NCBI RefSeq assembly: GCF_900109035.1
Contig: NZ_FNYD01000014.1
Coordinates: 1 to 64,000, forward strand
Reading direction: 5' to 3'
DNA length: 64,000 nt
Source: Cribrihabitans marinus
Lineage (GTDB): Bacteria > Pseudomonadota > Alphaproteobacteria > Rhodobacterales > Rhodobacteraceae
The position numbers and the translations under genes were made by a program. The notes under the pieces are model-generated. The model ran no database searches and was not told the origin of the DNA. It was given only the letters and a program-made list of their open reading frames with translations. Shown piece by piece: positions 21,697 through 30,938 of this stretch (position 1 is its first letter; each line of letters opens with the position of its first letter).

Positions 21697-22107
21697 TCAG
21701 GCGTGCTCGGCGGCGACGGAACGGATCCGCTCGATCATCGCCCTAAGCCCGTTCGAGCGTTGCGACGACAGGTGTTCGTGCAGACCCAGCCGCGCCATCT
21801 CGGCCCGCGCGTCCACCTGGGGCACCTCGACAACCTCCAGGTCGTTGTAGAGCGCGCGCAGCACCGCGATCAGGCCGCGCACGATCATCGCGTCGCTGTC
21901 ACCGTCGAAGTGGAACCGCCCCGTCTCGATCACCGGGTGCAGCCAGACCTGGCTGGCGCAGCCATCGACCTTGGTGGCCGGCACCTTGAGCGCGTCCGGA
22001 AGCGGCTCCATCGCCCGGCCCAGGTCGATCACGTGGCGATAGCGGTCCTCCCAGTCGTCGAGAAACTCGAAATCCTCGACAATCTCCTCAAAGGCGGGGC
22101 TGGCCAT
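21697..22107 (-). CDS. sufE: SufE family cysteine desulfurase-associated sulfur acceptor
   Basis: A 136-aa protein of usual SufE length. The sulfur-accepting cysteine is Cys50 in VDGCASQVW. It takes persulfide sulfur from SufS and hands it to the SufBC2D iron-sulfur scaffold in the cytoplasm. No other suf genes are nearby. Confidence 0.92.
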   Translation of the reverse strand: MASPAFEEIVEDFEFLDDWEDRYRHVIDLGRAMEPLPDALKVPATKVDGCASQVWLHPVIETGRFHFDGDSDAMIVRGLIAVLRALYNDLEVVEVPQVDARAEMARLGLHEHLSSQRSNGLRAMIERIRSVAAEHA

Positions 22108-22252
22108 CTCTCGGTCCTTCGTGGTTGCGCTCTGCAGCCTGTGACCTAAGCCGCCACCTGCGGCCTGTCCAGCCCCGGCAATGGCTTTTCAAGCGGCGCG
22201 CGATGCGCTAACCGGGTTGCGGGCAAGGGAATACCGATCCGGGGCGGGTGCG

Positions 22253-22777
22253 ATGCGCAGATCAATTCTTCTTCTACTGGTGGCCGGCATCACGCTGAGC
22301 GCATGCAGCGGCTGGCGGGACTCGCGGGTGAACCCGTCGAACTGGTTCGGCCGCGACCGCGGATCGGTGGCCAATGTGGATGCCGACGGCACGGTCAATC
22401 CGCTGCTGCCGCAGGAGGACAGCATCGGCATGTTCGACCGGCCCGACTCGGTGGATATCAGCGTGCCGATCACCGCCGTGACGGACCTGCGCGTCGAGCC
22501 CACGAATACCGGCGCCATCATCTATGCCAGCGGGGTCGCCAACCGTCAGGGCGCCTATGCCACGCGGCTGCGGCGCGAACGGTCCGAGGCGGATGCGGAG
22601 GCCGGCATCCTGACCTATTCCTTCCGCGTGGTCTATCCGGTCGATCCGACGCCTCAGGGGCCCGAGCAGACCCGCCGCGTGCACGAGGCCGCCTCGGTCT
22701 CGAACGAAACCCTCGAGGGGATCCGGCTGATCCGGGTGGTGGGCGAGACCAACGCACGCGAGGCCCGCCGCCGCTGA
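22253..22777 (+). CDS. Small predicted lipoprotein
   Basis: A 174-aa protein whose ATG at 22253 gives a type II signal peptide: MRRSILLLLVAGITLSAC, with lipobox LSAC and the lipidated Cys at residue 18. The mature part has a mixed alpha/beta look with no recognised domain. The in-frame ATG at 22181 would bury the signal and is rejected. It ends 7 bp from the convergent rnd. A function cannot be assigned. Confidence 0.75.
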   Translation: MRRSILLLLVAGITLSACSGWRDSRVNPSNWFGRDRGSVANVDADGTVNPLLPQEDSIGMFDRPDSVDISVPITAVTDLRVEPTNTGAIIYASGVANRQGAYATRLRRERSEADAEAGILTYSFRVVYPVDPTPQGPEQTRRVHEAASVSNETLEGIRLIRVVGETNAREARRR

Positions 22778-22784
22778 GCGACAG

Positions 22785-23945
22785 TCAGAGCGGGACGACC
22801 CGCACGTTCTGGCCCTTGGCGGCCAGCGCGATCTTGCCCTCGCACAGGCGCAGCGCATCCTCGCCGAACACCTCGAACCGCCAGCCCGACAGAGCCGGAA
22901 CATCCCGCTCGCCCGCGGCGATCAGGTCCAGATCGGCACTGGGCGCAATCAGCTTGGCGGCGACGCCGGCGCTTTCGGTCTTGGATTTCAGCAGCACGCG
23001 CAGCAGGTCGGCCAGGGCCGGGTTGACCTGCAGCTTGTCACGGCTGCGGTCGATTTCGGGCAGCTGGTCGGGCGGGCAGCTGATCCCGCGCTCGACGGCG
23101 GCCAGGATGCCGTCCGCGATTGCGCCCTTGCGGGCCTCGCGCAGCAGCAGGCGCAACCCGCCCAGATCGGAATGGGTGCGCGGCTTCGCCGAGGCCAGTT
23201 CGATCAGCGCGTCATCCTTGTAGACCCGGTTGCGCGGCACGTTGTTCTGCTGCGCGTGGATCTCGCGGAACCGCGCCAGCTCCCGCACGATGGCCAGGAA
23301 CCGGGCCGAGTTGGTGCGGGTCTTGACCCGGCGCCAGGCCTCTTCGGGCTGGATGTCGTAGGTGGCCGGGTTGGTGAGGATCTTCAGCTCTTCGGCGACC
23401 CAGTGGCTGCGCCCGGTCTTCTCCAGCTCGGCCGCCAGGTATTCATAGATCCCCCGCAGATGCGTCACGTCCGCCAGGGCATAGGCCTTCTGCGCCTCGG
23501 TCAGCGGGCGGCGCGACCAGTCGGTGAAGCGCGAGGTCTTGTCGACCCCCTGCTTGCAGATCTTGCGTACCAGCGTCTCGTATCCCACCTGCTCGCCGAA
23601 GCCGCAGACCATCGCCGCCACCTGCGTGTCGAAGAGCGGTTCGGGAAACACCCCGGCGTCGATCCAGAAGATCTCCAGATCCTGACGGGCGGCGTGGAAC
23701 ACCTTGACCACGTCACGGTGGCGGAACAGTTCGTGCAGCGGCTCCAGCGAGATGCCGTCGGCCAGCGGGTCGATCAGCACCGCGCTACCGTCATCGTCGC
23801 CGCCGGGATGGGCCAGCTGCACCAGGCACAGCTTGGAATAATAGGTCCGCTCGCGCAGGAACTCGGTATCGACGGTCACATAGGGGTGGCGTGCGGCGGC
23901 CGAGCAGAACTCGGCCAGCTCTTGTGTTGTTGTCAGGGTCTTCAT
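22785..23945 (-). CDS. rnd: Ribonuclease D
   Basis: A 386-aa 3'-5' exoribonuclease for tRNA end trimming. DEDD residues are visible in VDTEFLRERTYY, HAARQDLEIFW and the KAYALADV Tyr-Asp pair. An HRDC-type helical domain follows. The start at MKTLTTTQEL matches the family; the longer form adds a 25-residue basic tail without support. It is followed by purN in the opposite map direction of transcription (purM-purN-rnd all run leftward). Confidence 0.93.
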   Translation of the reverse strand: MKTLTTTQELAEFCSAAARHPYVTVDTEFLRERTYYSKLCLVQLAHPGGDDDGSAVLIDPLADGISLEPLHELFRHRDVVKVFHAARQDLEIFWIDAGVFPEPLFDTQVAAMVCGFGEQVGYETLVRKICKQGVDKTSRFTDWSRRPLTEAQKAYALADVTHLRGIYEYLAAELEKTGRSHWVAEELKILTNPATYDIQPEEAWRRVKTRTNSARFLAIVRELARFREIHAQQNNVPRNRVYKDDALIELASAKPRTHSDLGGLRLLLREARKGAIADGILAAVERGISCPPDQLPEIDRSRDKLQVNPALADLLRVLLKSKTESAGVAAKLIAPSADLDLIAAGERDVPALSGWRFEVFGEDALRLCEGKIALAAKGQNVRVVPL

Positions 23946-24053
23946 CTGGATCGGCTGTATCTTTTTCTTGTTCGTGTTACTGCCCGCCCGGCCCCCGCGT
24001 GCGGCTGTCGGGGCAACCATAGGCCGAACGCGCCCCAGCCGCCAGACCCCGTG

Positions 24054-24650
24054 TCACGGCAGGTGCACCGGGCGCGTATCGCCCTGCGCAAACCGGCGCA
24101 GGACCGCCGGATAGAGGCGATGTTCCTGTTCCAGCACCCGCGCGGCAAGGCTGGCCGGCGTTTCCTCGGGCCGCACCGCGACCACGGCCTGGCCCAGGAT
24201 CGGCCCGTCATCCAGCTCTGCCGTCACCTCGTGCACAGTGCAGCCATGCGCGCGCTCACCCGCGTCCAGCGCGCGCGCGTGGGTGTCGAGCCCGCGATAC
24301 TTGGGCAGCAGCGAGGGATGGATGTTCAGCATCCGCCCGGCAAACCGCGCCACGAAACCGCCCGTGAGGACACGCATGAACCCGGCAAGGCAGACGATGT
24401 CCGGTGCGGCGTCCTGCAATGGCTTCAGCAGTTCCGCCTCGAATGCAGCGCGGTCTCCGGCAAAGGGCCGGTGGTCGACCGCCGCCGTGGGGATGCCCCG
24501 CGCCTCGGCCGCCCGCAGCCCGCCGGCCTCAGGGTCGTTCGACAGGACCAGGCAGGGCCGGGCCGGATGGTCGCCGGTCATGCTGTCGGCCAGGGCCACC
24601 ATGTTCGAGCCGCCGCCCGAAATCAGTATCGCAACCCGCTTGTGGCTCAC
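24054..24650 (-). CDS. purN: Phosphoribosylglycinamide formyltransferase
   Basis: A 198-aa enzyme using 10-formyl-THF in the third step of purine synthesis. Motifs are ISGGGSNM (phosphate loop), [12 protein letters not shown] with the catalytic Asn-His, and the Asp in [10 protein letters not shown]. The start is GTG at 24650, inside the purM stop (GTGA), so it is translationally coupled to purM. Confidence 0.95.
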   Translation of the reverse strand: MSHKRVAILISGGGSNMVALADSMTGDHPARPCLVLSNDPEAGGLRAAEARGIPTAAVDHRPFAGDRAAFEAELLKPLQDAAPDIVCLAGFMRVLTGGFVARFAGRMLNIHPSLLPKYRGLDTHARALDAGERAHGCTVHEVTAELDDGPILGQAVVAVRPEETPASLAARVLEQEHRLYPAVLRRFAQGDTRPVHLP

Positions 24651-25693
24651 GAATGCGTGCCGGAATAGGCCACGCCCGGCTGGCCGGTGACATGGCCCAG
24701 CCGGGCCACCGTCTCGCCCTGCCCGGCCAGCAGCACGGCCAGATCCTCGGCCCGGTCGGCCGCGCAGACCACCACCATGCCGATGCCGCAGTTGAACGTC
24801 TTGAGCATCTCGGCCTCGGCGATGCCGCCGGTTTCGGCCATCCAGCGAAACACCCCCGGCAGATCCCAGGCGTTCAGGTCGATCGCGGCGCCCAGCCCCT
24901 CGGGCAACACGCGCGGCAGGTTCTCGGTCAGACCGCCGCCGGTGATATGCGCAAGCCCGTGCACGCCGCCTTCGCGGATCGCCGCCAGCGCCGGCTTCAC
25001 GTAAAGCCGTGTGGGCGTCAGCAACGCGGCGCCCAGGCCGCCGTCACCCCAGGGGCAATCGGCGTCCCAGCCCAGCCCCGAGACCTCGACCAGCCGGCGC
25101 ACCAGCGAATAGCCGTTGGAATGCACGCCATCCGAGGCCAGGCCCAGCAGCACGTCGCCCTCGCTCACACTCTCGGGCAATGCTGCGCCGCGCTCCATCG
25201 CGCCCACGGCAAAACCCGCCAGGTCGAAATCGCCGTCCGGGTACATGCCGGGCATCTCGGCCGTCTCGCCGCCGATCAGAGCGCAGCCCGAGCGCGCGCA
25301 GCCCTCGGCGATGCCCTCGATCACCTGCGCCGCGCTTTCGGTGTCCAGCTTGCCGGTGGCGAAATAGTCCAGGAAGAACAGGGGCTCGGCGCCCTGGCAG
25401 ACCAGGTCGTTGACGCACATGGCCACCAGGTCGATGCCGACCCCGTCCACATGGCCGGTGTCGATGGCGATGCGCAGCTTGGTCCCCACCCCGTCCGTCG
25501 CGGCCACCAGAACCGGATCGTCATATCCCGCCCCCTTGAGGTCGAACAGCGCGCCGAACCCGCCCAGTCCGCTCATCACGCCGGGGCGTGCCGTGCGCCT
25601 GGCCGCGGGCTTGATCCGGTCGACCAGGGCATTGCCCGCGTCGATATCCACACCCGCCTCGGCATAGGTCATGCCGTTCTTGCCCGTCGTCAT
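24647..25693 (-). CDS. purM: Phosphoribosylformylglycinamidine cyclo-ligase
   Basis: A 348-aa AIR synthetase, the fifth step of purine synthesis. Motifs are the N-terminal [37 protein letters not shown], the [19 protein letters not shown] stretch, and [10 protein letters not shown]. It leads a purM-purN pair overlapping by 4 bp. No PurR site or riboswitch is seen in the 107 bp before its start. Confidence 0.95.
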   Translation of the reverse strand: MTTGKNGMTYAEAGVDIDAGNALVDRIKPAARRTARPGVMSGLGGFGALFDLKGAGYDDPVLVAATDGVGTKLRIAIDTGHVDGVGIDLVAMCVNDLVCQGAEPLFFLDYFATGKLDTESAAQVIEGIAEGCARSGCALIGGETAEMPGMYPDGDFDLAGFAVGAMERGAALPESVSEGDVLLGLASDGVHSNGYSLVRRLVEVSGLGWDADCPWGDGGLGAALLTPTRLYVKPALAAIREGGVHGLAHITGGGLTENLPRVLPEGLGAAIDLNAWDLPGVFRWMAETGGIAEAEMLKTFNCGIGMVVVCAADRAEDLAVLLAGQGETVARLGHVTGQPGVAYSGTHS

Positions 25694-25760
25694 GCCGAAA
25701 CCCTCATCCGTGCGCCTGCGCGCGGGTTAGTGCAAAGCGCGCGGGCTTGCAACGTGTCAC

Positions 25761-25788
25761 TTGACGCAGAGGGCGATCCTGCTAGGCA
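25761..25788 (+). promoter_or_regulatory. Candidate promoter of the CAT tRNA
   Basis: TTGACG (25761-25766) and TAGGCA (25783-25788) are 16 bp apart and end 12 bp before the tRNA, a fitting distance for its transcription start. Confidence 0.5.
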
Positions 25789-25800
25789 TGTCGCGCTGGC

Positions 25801-25876
25801 GGGCCTGTAGCTCAACGGTTAGAGCAGAGCGCTCATAACGCTTTGGTTGCAGGTTCGAATCCTGCCGGGCCTACCA
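25801..25876 (+). tRNA. tRNA with CAT anticodon (Met elongator or lysidine-type Ile2)
   Basis: A 76-base cloverleaf: acceptor GGGCCTG/CGGGCCT with G-T pairs at the ends, D arm GCTC/GAGC, anticodon loop CTCATAA, T arm GCAGG/CCTGC and encoded CCA. The anticodon CAT fits elongator Met or Ile2 (C34 modified to lysidine by TilS). The variable-loop and anticodon-stem pattern looks more like Ile2, but I cannot settle it. It is not initiator Met, because the anticodon stem lacks the three G-C pairs. Confidence 0.93.
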
Positions 25877-25899
25877 GTCATCCGCGACCGACGCGCCGC

Positions 25900-27219
25900 T
25901 CAGCGACCGATCACGATATCCGCGCAGAGCCCGCCCAGCCGCCCGCTTTCGCCCAGACGCAACGTGCCGCCATGCGCGCGGGCGATGTCGGCGACGATGG
26001 CCAGGCCCAGCCCCACGCCCGTGCCCTTGTCCTGGTTGCGCGCCGGGTCCAGCCGGACAAAGGGCTTGATCGCCTCGCCGCGCTGGTCCGCCGCGATCCC
26101 CGGCCCGTCATCCTCGACCCGGATCCGCAGGGATTTCGGCGTCAGCGACACCGAGACCTCGGCCCGCGTGCCATAGCGCATCGCGTTGGCGATCAGGTTC
26201 TCCGCAGCCCGGCGGATCGCCATCGGGCGCAGGGTCATCTCGCCCTGCCCCTCGCACTCCACCAGTTCGACATCCAGACCCGCCCGGCGCTGGTCATCCA
26301 CCACCTCGCGCAGCAGTTCCGCCGGATCCAGGCTTTCGAACCCGCTCTCGGCGACACCGCGGGAAAACTCCAGGAAGGCGTCCAGAAGCCGTTGCATCTC
26401 GTCGACGTCGCGGCGCATCGGCGCGGCCTCCTCCTCGTCGAGTAGCGACAGGCTCAGCCTCAGCCGAGTGAGCGGCGTGCGCAGATCATGGCTGACGCCG
26501 GACAGCATCATCGTCCTCTGCTCGATCTGCCGCTCGATCCGGGCACGCATGTCCAGAAAGGCCTGGCCCGCCGCGCGCACCTCGGTCGCGCCCGAGGGCG
26601 TATAGTCAACCGTGCGGCCATGCCCGAAGGCCTGCGCCGCGCGGGCCAGCCGGGTAATCGGGCGCAACTGGTTGCGCATGTAGAGAAACGAGATGGCGGT
26701 CATCAGGATGCCGAAGAACAGCATCGTCACCAGAAGCTGATGCGGCGCTGCCGGCGTCAGCCGCCGCCGGTCGAAGATCAGTTCGATCGGCCCCAGCCGC
26801 GTGTCGAGGTAGAAGCGCGAGTTGCGGTTGTCCAGAAGCTCGATCGCCCTGAGTTCGGGGATCCGCGCCCGGATGGTCTCGGTCACGACCCCGCCGGTCA
26901 GGTCGAACCCGCGCAATATGTCCCCGTCGGGCACGTCGTCGGGCGCGGGAAAGCGCATCCGCGTGGCCAGCGCATCCAGCAGCGGGCGCATCTCGGCCAG
27001 AAGCTGCTGTTGCGTCTCGACCCGCTCGGCCCTGTCCACAACCAGGTCGATCTCGCGCGAAACCGCCAGCGTCATCTGCCGCGTCACGTCTTCGAGATGG
27101 CGCTGGAGGAACACGACCGAGGCGATGAGCAGCAATGTGACCACCGGCATCACCAGGATCAGGGCGGCCCGGCCATACAGGCTGCGCGGCATGTATCGTT
27201 TGAGCCAGGCAAATAACAT
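25900..27219 (-). CDS. EnvZ-like sensor histidine kinase, orphan
   Basis: A 439-aa membrane kinase. TM1 is at about 17-38 and TM2 at about 160-180, with a periplasmic sensor loop between. A HAMP domain follows, then the phospho-acceptor H-box GVSHDLRTPLTRL at about residue 245, N-box ENLIANAMRYG and G-boxes VEDDGPGIAADQ and GLGLAIV. The sequence fits the EnvZ group. No response regulator lies beside it (neighbours are a tRNA and an MBL hydrolase), so its partner is encoded elsewhere. Confidence 0.9.
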   Translation of the reverse strand: MLFAWLKRYMPRSLYGRAALILVMPVVTLLLIASVVFLQRHLEDVTRQMTLAVSREIDLVVDRAERVETQQQLLAEMRPLLDALATRMRFPAPDDVPDGDILRGFDLTGGVVTETIRARIPELRAIELLDNRNSRFYLDTRLGPIELIFDRRRLTPAAPHQLLVTMLFFGILMTAISFLYMRNQLRPITRLARAAQAFGHGRTVDYTPSGATEVRAAGQAFLDMRARIERQIEQRTMMLSGVSHDLRTPLTRLRLSLSLLDEEEAAPMRRDVDEMQRLLDAFLEFSRGVAESGFESLDPAELLREVVDDQRRAGLDVELVECEGQGEMTLRPMAIRRAAENLIANAMRYGTRAEVSVSLTPKSLRIRVEDDGPGIAADQRGEAIKPFVRLDPARNQDKGTGVGLGLAIVADIARAHGGTLRLGESGRLGGLCADIVIGR

Positions 27220-27260
27220 GGGCTAAACCTAGCGGGCCGCAGGAACGAGAGAAAGAGCCG

Positions 27261-28178
27261 ATGAACCAGAGCCTTGACGCCTTCGATCCGCCCGTGGGGC
27301 AGCCTGTGCGCCTGGAGCCGCGCCTGCGCCGGATTCTGGCGCCGAACCCGTCGCCGATGACCTTTCGCGGCACCAACACCTATCTCGTCGGCGACCGCGA
27401 CCTGGCGGTGATCGACCCCGGCCCCGAGGACCCCGCGCATCTGGCGGCGATCCTGTCCGCGCTGGAGCCGGGTCAGAGCGTCTCTCATATCATCGTGACG
27501 CACAGCCATCTCGACCATTCGCCACTGGCGCGGCCCTTGGCGGCGCGAACCGGTGCGCAGGTGCTGGCCTTTGGCGGCCCCGAGGCCGGACGCAGCGCCG
27601 TGATGCGCAGGCTGGCGGCCACCGGGCTGAGCGGCGGCGGCGAAGGCGTCGACCTCGGCTTTGCCCCCGATGCCACGGTGGCGGACGGCGACGACATCGA
27701 CGGTGACGGCTGGACGCTCGAGGTTCTGCACACGCCGGGACATCTGGGCAACCACATCGCCCTGGCCTGGGAGGGGGCCTGCTTTTCCGGCGATCACGTG
27801 ATGGGCTGGGCCAGTTCCCTGGTCTCGCCGCCCGATGGAGACCTGACCGATTTCATGGCCTCCTGCCGCCGCCTGCGGGCGCGCGATTGGCGGGTGTTCC
27901 ACCCCGGCCACGGCGCCCCGGTGACCGACGCTGCCGCCCGGCTCGACTGGCTGATCGGGCACCGCCTGAGTCGCGAGGCCGCCATCCTCGAGGCGCTGGC
28001 CGATGGCCCGGCGGACGCGGCCACGCTGACCGCGCGGATCTACACCGAGACCCCCGCCGCCCTCCTGCCCGCCGCCCGACGCAACGTCATCGCGCATCTA
28101 GTTGATCTTAAGATGAAAAACCGTGTTGTGCCAACCGATGACCTGACCGCCGACGCGCAGTTCCGGCGGCTGACCTGA
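27261..28178 (+). CDS. MBL-fold metallohydrolase (LACTB2-like)
   Basis: A 305-aa metallo-beta-lactamase-fold protein. The zinc motif is THSHLDHS at about residues 78-85, with further ligands in HTPGHLGNH, SGDHVMG and HPGHG. The C-terminal 80 residues form a winged-helix extension as in LACTB2-type proteins, some of which are ribonucleases; the substrate here is unknown. It is divergent from the kinase with a 41-bp gap. Confidence 0.85.
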   Translation: MNQSLDAFDPPVGQPVRLEPRLRRILAPNPSPMTFRGTNTYLVGDRDLAVIDPGPEDPAHLAAILSALEPGQSVSHIIVTHSHLDHSPLARPLAARTGAQVLAFGGPEAGRSAVMRRLAATGLSGGGEGVDLGFAPDATVADGDDIDGDGWTLEVLHTPGHLGNHIALAWEGACFSGDHVMGWASSLVSPPDGDLTDFMASCRRLRARDWRVFHPGHGAPVTDAAARLDWLIGHRLSREAAILEALADGPADAATLTARIYTETPAALLPAARRNVIAHLVDLKMKNRVVPTDDLTADAQFRRLT

Positions 28179-28217
28179 TACCCTTCCCCCAGCGGGCAGA
28201 TTTTTTGCAATACCCTC

Positions 28218-28246
28218 TGGACCTCGCGAATCCGGATTGCTATATC
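28218..28246 (+). promoter_or_regulatory. Candidate promoter of tRNA-Asn
   Basis: TGGACC (28218-28223) and TATATC (28241-28246) have a 17-bp spacer and sit 11 bp before the tRNA. Confidence 0.45.
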
Positions 28247-28257
28247 GCCCTCACCGT

Positions 28258-28332
28258 TCCGGCGTAGCTCAGCGGTAGAGCAGTTGACTGTTAATCAATT
28301 GGTCGTAGGTTCGATCCCTACCGCCGGAGCCA
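28258..28332 (+). tRNA. tRNA-Asn (GTT), probable island attachment site
   Basis: A 75-base cloverleaf: acceptor TCCGGCG/CGCCGGA, D arm GCTC/GAGC, anticodon loop CTGTTAA (GTT), T arm GTAGG/CCTAC, then GCCA. The gene is intact to its 3' end. An integrase gene begins 176 bp downstream, and all DNA from here rightward is accessory. That makes the 3' end of this tRNA the natural attL of the island. No second copy of the tRNA end is found in the window, so attR must lie beyond the right edge. Confidence 0.96.
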
Positions 28333-28347
28333 AAATCCCTCAGATAT

Positions 28348-28365
28348 AGGCGAAACGCCTTATTT
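28348..28365 (+). terminator. Possible terminator of tRNA-Asn
   Basis: A 5-bp stem AGGCG/CGCCT with an AAA loop (28348-28360) is followed by a T-rich TATTT. The stem is short, so confidence is low. Confidence 0.4.
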
Positions 28366-28388
28366 CATTGGGTTTCCCACGAGGTGAC

Positions 28389-28406
28389 CTCCGACCAGAG
28401 TCGGAG
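28389..28406. repeat. 7-bp inverted repeat at island left end
   Basis: CTCCGAC (28389-28395) and GTCGGAG (28400-28406) are perfect complements with a 4-base loop. The repeat lies between tRNA-Asn and the iteron array and may be a protein-binding site for recombination. Confidence 0.5.
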
Positions 28407-28412
28407 CCACCT

Positions 28413-28466
28413 GTGCACGTGCACAAATAGGTGCACAAACGCGTGCCCGAACCGGTGCACGGATCC
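28413..28466. repeat. 12-bp iteron-like tandem array (GTGCAC-headed)
   Basis: GTGCAC at 28413 is followed by four tandem 12-bp units beginning at 28419, 28431, 28443 and 28455. Three start with GTGCAC and one with GTGCCC, with partly conserved tails (AAATAG, AAACGC, GAACCG, GGATCC). The array sits between the tRNA-Asn end and the first recombinase start. That is the expected position of arm-type recombinase or excisionase binding sites, or of an operator for the recombinase gene. Confidence 0.75.
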
Positions 28467-28507
28467 CGACTCCCGGATGCCCTGGAACCCGTTTCGGAGC
28501 ACCTGCC

Positions 28508-30781
28508 ATGGCCGGAGTCGCACACACACCCCACCTCGAAAAACGCCCCTCGGGCTACTTCTTCCGGCGCCGTCTGCCGAAGGCCTGGGTCGAGATATCG
28601 AACCCTGGTCAAAGTTCGGCCATCTGTCTCAGCCTTCGGACCGACGTCCTCTCCGAAGCGACATGCCGCGTCCGCGCCCTCACGGCACTCACGGACCTGG
28701 CCGTCGCGCTGACGACGGAGAGACCGGTGAACCACCTGAGCGCCGAGCACGTGACATTGCTGACCGAGCTGGCACGCTGCCAGATCGCCGCCCACGAGGC
28801 CCTGCGAGCGTCGGCCGAGCCGCGTTCGGAAGCGGCGGCGAACTTTGCGGCGCAGGCCGAGCGCGCGACCCAGGACATGCTGCGCCGGGCTCTGGCGCTC
28901 GGTGATCGGTCACCGGTCACGGACCCCTTGCGCGAGATGGCGAGGCAGTTCGGCGTGACCCTCGACGAGACCAGCTCGGACTGGCGCGCGCTCGCGTTCG
29001 AGGCTCTGCGGGTCATGCTGGACGTGTCGCGCGAGCGGGAACGGCGCGAGGTGGGAACCTACGAGGAAGCGACCCCGATCTTCCGGTCGGTCATGGCAAG
29101 CCGGTCGGTCTCCCCAGCCGCCGGCTCGCCCGTGGTCCTGGCACAGGCGCCGGCCCCGGCCCTGGCCGTCCCGGCGGCGACCGCCCCGGCCGTGAGTCCC
29201 GTGGCTGTGCCGGCCATGCCGGCTGCCACCACGGCCGCCGAACCACAGTTGGCCTGTCCCGTTCAGAACCAGGTCGAGACTACCGGCGTCGCGCCCGAAA
29301 CCGCAGCGCCCATTGTCGAGAACAATAGCTCCCATGCGCCCTCTTCCCAGGAACGCGCGCCCGTTCCCGCCGCCAAGGCGCAGGAGACGGCGCCGATGCG
29401 CTCCGCAATGTCACGGGAGGAGCCCCAGATCCTGATCGATCAATCGCTCCTCTCGGACGAAGCGCGCGCCGCCCTGGCGAAAGGGCCCAACATTGAGCTT
29501 CGCGAGGCCTTCGATCTCTATTTCGAACTCAAGGAGCTCGGATATGGAGATCTCTTCAAGGCCCGGCAGAAACGATTCCCGGACAAGGGTCGGAACTGGG
29601 TTCGGTCATCGAGGGGCAATGCCAGGAAAGCCCGCGATATCTGGGTCGATGTCTTGGGCAACCAACCGTTCCACCAGATCGACTGGACCGAGATCGACGG
29701 CGTCCTGAATGTCATTCGACGCATCCCCAAATACCACGGCAAGAAAAAGAACCTTCTCAATTTGAAGGGTTTCCGCGATCTCGTCGAGCGTGCCGACGAG
29801 CAGGAACTGGCAGCGGCGACGGCCGCGAGGGAAGAACTCGCCGCCAAGGGCATAGCCAAACCCGCGGATCTCGAACGCGCGGACGTCGATGCGAAGATCC
29901 CGCGGCTTCGTGTCGCCACCTTCCTCCGCCATGGCCGCATGGCAAACCGGGTTGGCAAGATGTTGGAAGCAATGAAGCTGATCGACGAGAATCCCTTCGA
30001 GATCTGTTCCTGGACCAACGACGAGGAGAAGGCGCTGAAGGCTAACGAGGACGACCGCTCGCGCATGCTCTGGGACGACAAGATCCAGAAGCTCTTCGCC
30101 TCTCCGGTCTACCAGGGACAATGCGAGGAGAAGGACTACCCGCTGTTCTGGGGCCCCCTCATCGCGCGCCTTGCCGGCTGTCGCGCCGAGGAAATCCTGC
30201 AACTCGCACCGGAGGATTTCGGCTCGGAGAACGGCATCGCGTATTTCACGGTGCGGAACGTGACCGGCAACCACGTGAAATCCACCGCTGGGGAACGTCG
30301 CATCGCCGTGCACCCGAAGCTCGTGGAGCTGGGTCTTCTCCAGTTTGTGGAGATGCGCCGGCGGCAGAAGCAATCGCGCCTGTTTCCGGACCTCAACCGC
30401 GGCAAGACCAAGGACACGTTCTCCGAGCTCTACAGCAAGACCTTCGGCTACTACCGCAAGACAAACGATTGCTACTGGCCCGGGCTCGACTTCCATGCGT
30501 TCCGCACGACCTTCCACAACGACCTCGGCAACCTGCTCTGTCCCGACATGGTGCGTCGGCGCATCATGGGGCACGAGAAACCGGTGGACGAGGGTGACGG
30601 ATCCTACACGCGCGAGATCTGGGTGAAGACGCTCCACGAGGTCATCAGCCGGATCGACCTGGATATCTCGAGGATCAAGAGCCCGTTCGCCGCGTCCGAG
30701 TCCGCAGCTCCCGAGACCGTGCCAACCCAGATTCAGGGCGATCACGGCAATGTCGTCGGGTTTCGTCGCCGGCCGGCCTGA
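28508..30781 (+). CDS. Large tyrosine recombinase / integrase (Int1)
   Basis: A 757-aa site-specific recombinase, nearly twice the usual integrase length. A DUF6538-like N-terminal segment (LEKRPSGYFFRRRLPK, about 10-30) is followed by a helical region to about 190. A Pro/Ala/Val-rich low-complexity linker covers about 200-300. A core-binding domain and C-terminal catalytic domain end the protein. Catalytic residues are Arg in LAGCRAEE, Lys in HVKSTAGERR, H663-x-x-R666 (HAFR), H689 (MGHE) and Y700 (GSYTR). All are present, so it is probably active. GGAG lies 8 bases before the ATG. Its place beside tRNA-Asn suggests it drives island integration. Confidence 0.9.
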   Translation: MAGVAHTPHLEKRPSGYFFRRRLPKAWVEISNPGQSSAICLSLRTDVLSEATCRVRALTALTDLAVALTTERPVNHLSAEHVTLLTELARCQIAAHEALRASAEPRSEAAANFAAQAERATQDMLRRALALGDRSPVTDPLREMARQFGVTLDETSSDWRALAFEALRVMLDVSRERERREVGTYEEATPIFRSVMASRSVSPAAGSPVVLAQAPAPALAVPAATAPAVSPVAVPAMPAATTAAEPQLACPVQNQVETTGVAPETAAPIVENNSSHAPSSQERAPVPAAKAQETAPMRSAMSREEPQILIDQSLLSDEARAALAKGPNIELREAFDLYFELKELGYGDLFKARQKRFPDKGRNWVRSSRGNARKARDIWVDVLGNQPFHQIDWTEIDGVLNVIRRIPKYHGKKKNLLNLKGFRDLVERADEQELAAATAAREELAAKGIAKPADLERADVDAKIPRLRVATFLRHGRMANRVGKMLEAMKLIDENPFEICSWTNDEEKALKANEDDRSRMLWDDKIQKLFASPVYQGQCEEKDYPLFWGPLIARLAGCRAEEILQLAPEDFGSENGIAYFTVRNVTGNHVKSTAGERRIAVHPKLVELGLLQFVEMRRRQKQSRLFPDLNRGKTKDTFSELYSKTFGYYRKTNDCYWPGLDFHAFRTTFHNDLGNLLCPDMVRRRIMGHEKPVDEGDGSYTREIWVKTLHEVISRIDLDISRIKSPFAASESAAPETVPTQIQGDHGNVVGFRRRPA

Positions 30782-30938
30782 AATTCCGAGTCGGCACTGC
30801 CCACCGCGGAGTCATTCGACCTCACGAAGGCGTGATGCATCATGGAAGATAACGATCCGAAATTTTGACTCAGATCAACTGTTTCCCGCGAATCCGGGGC
30901 ATAGGGGCGGCATTCCAACACCCACGGAGATACAGGAA

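Noticed and set aside
28384-28905. Cys-rich small frame reading CTNR-type repeats over the iterons
   Set aside because: The repeats follow from the 12-bp DNA unit, and the frame then runs out of phase through Int1. A DNA-level function is more likely than a protein.
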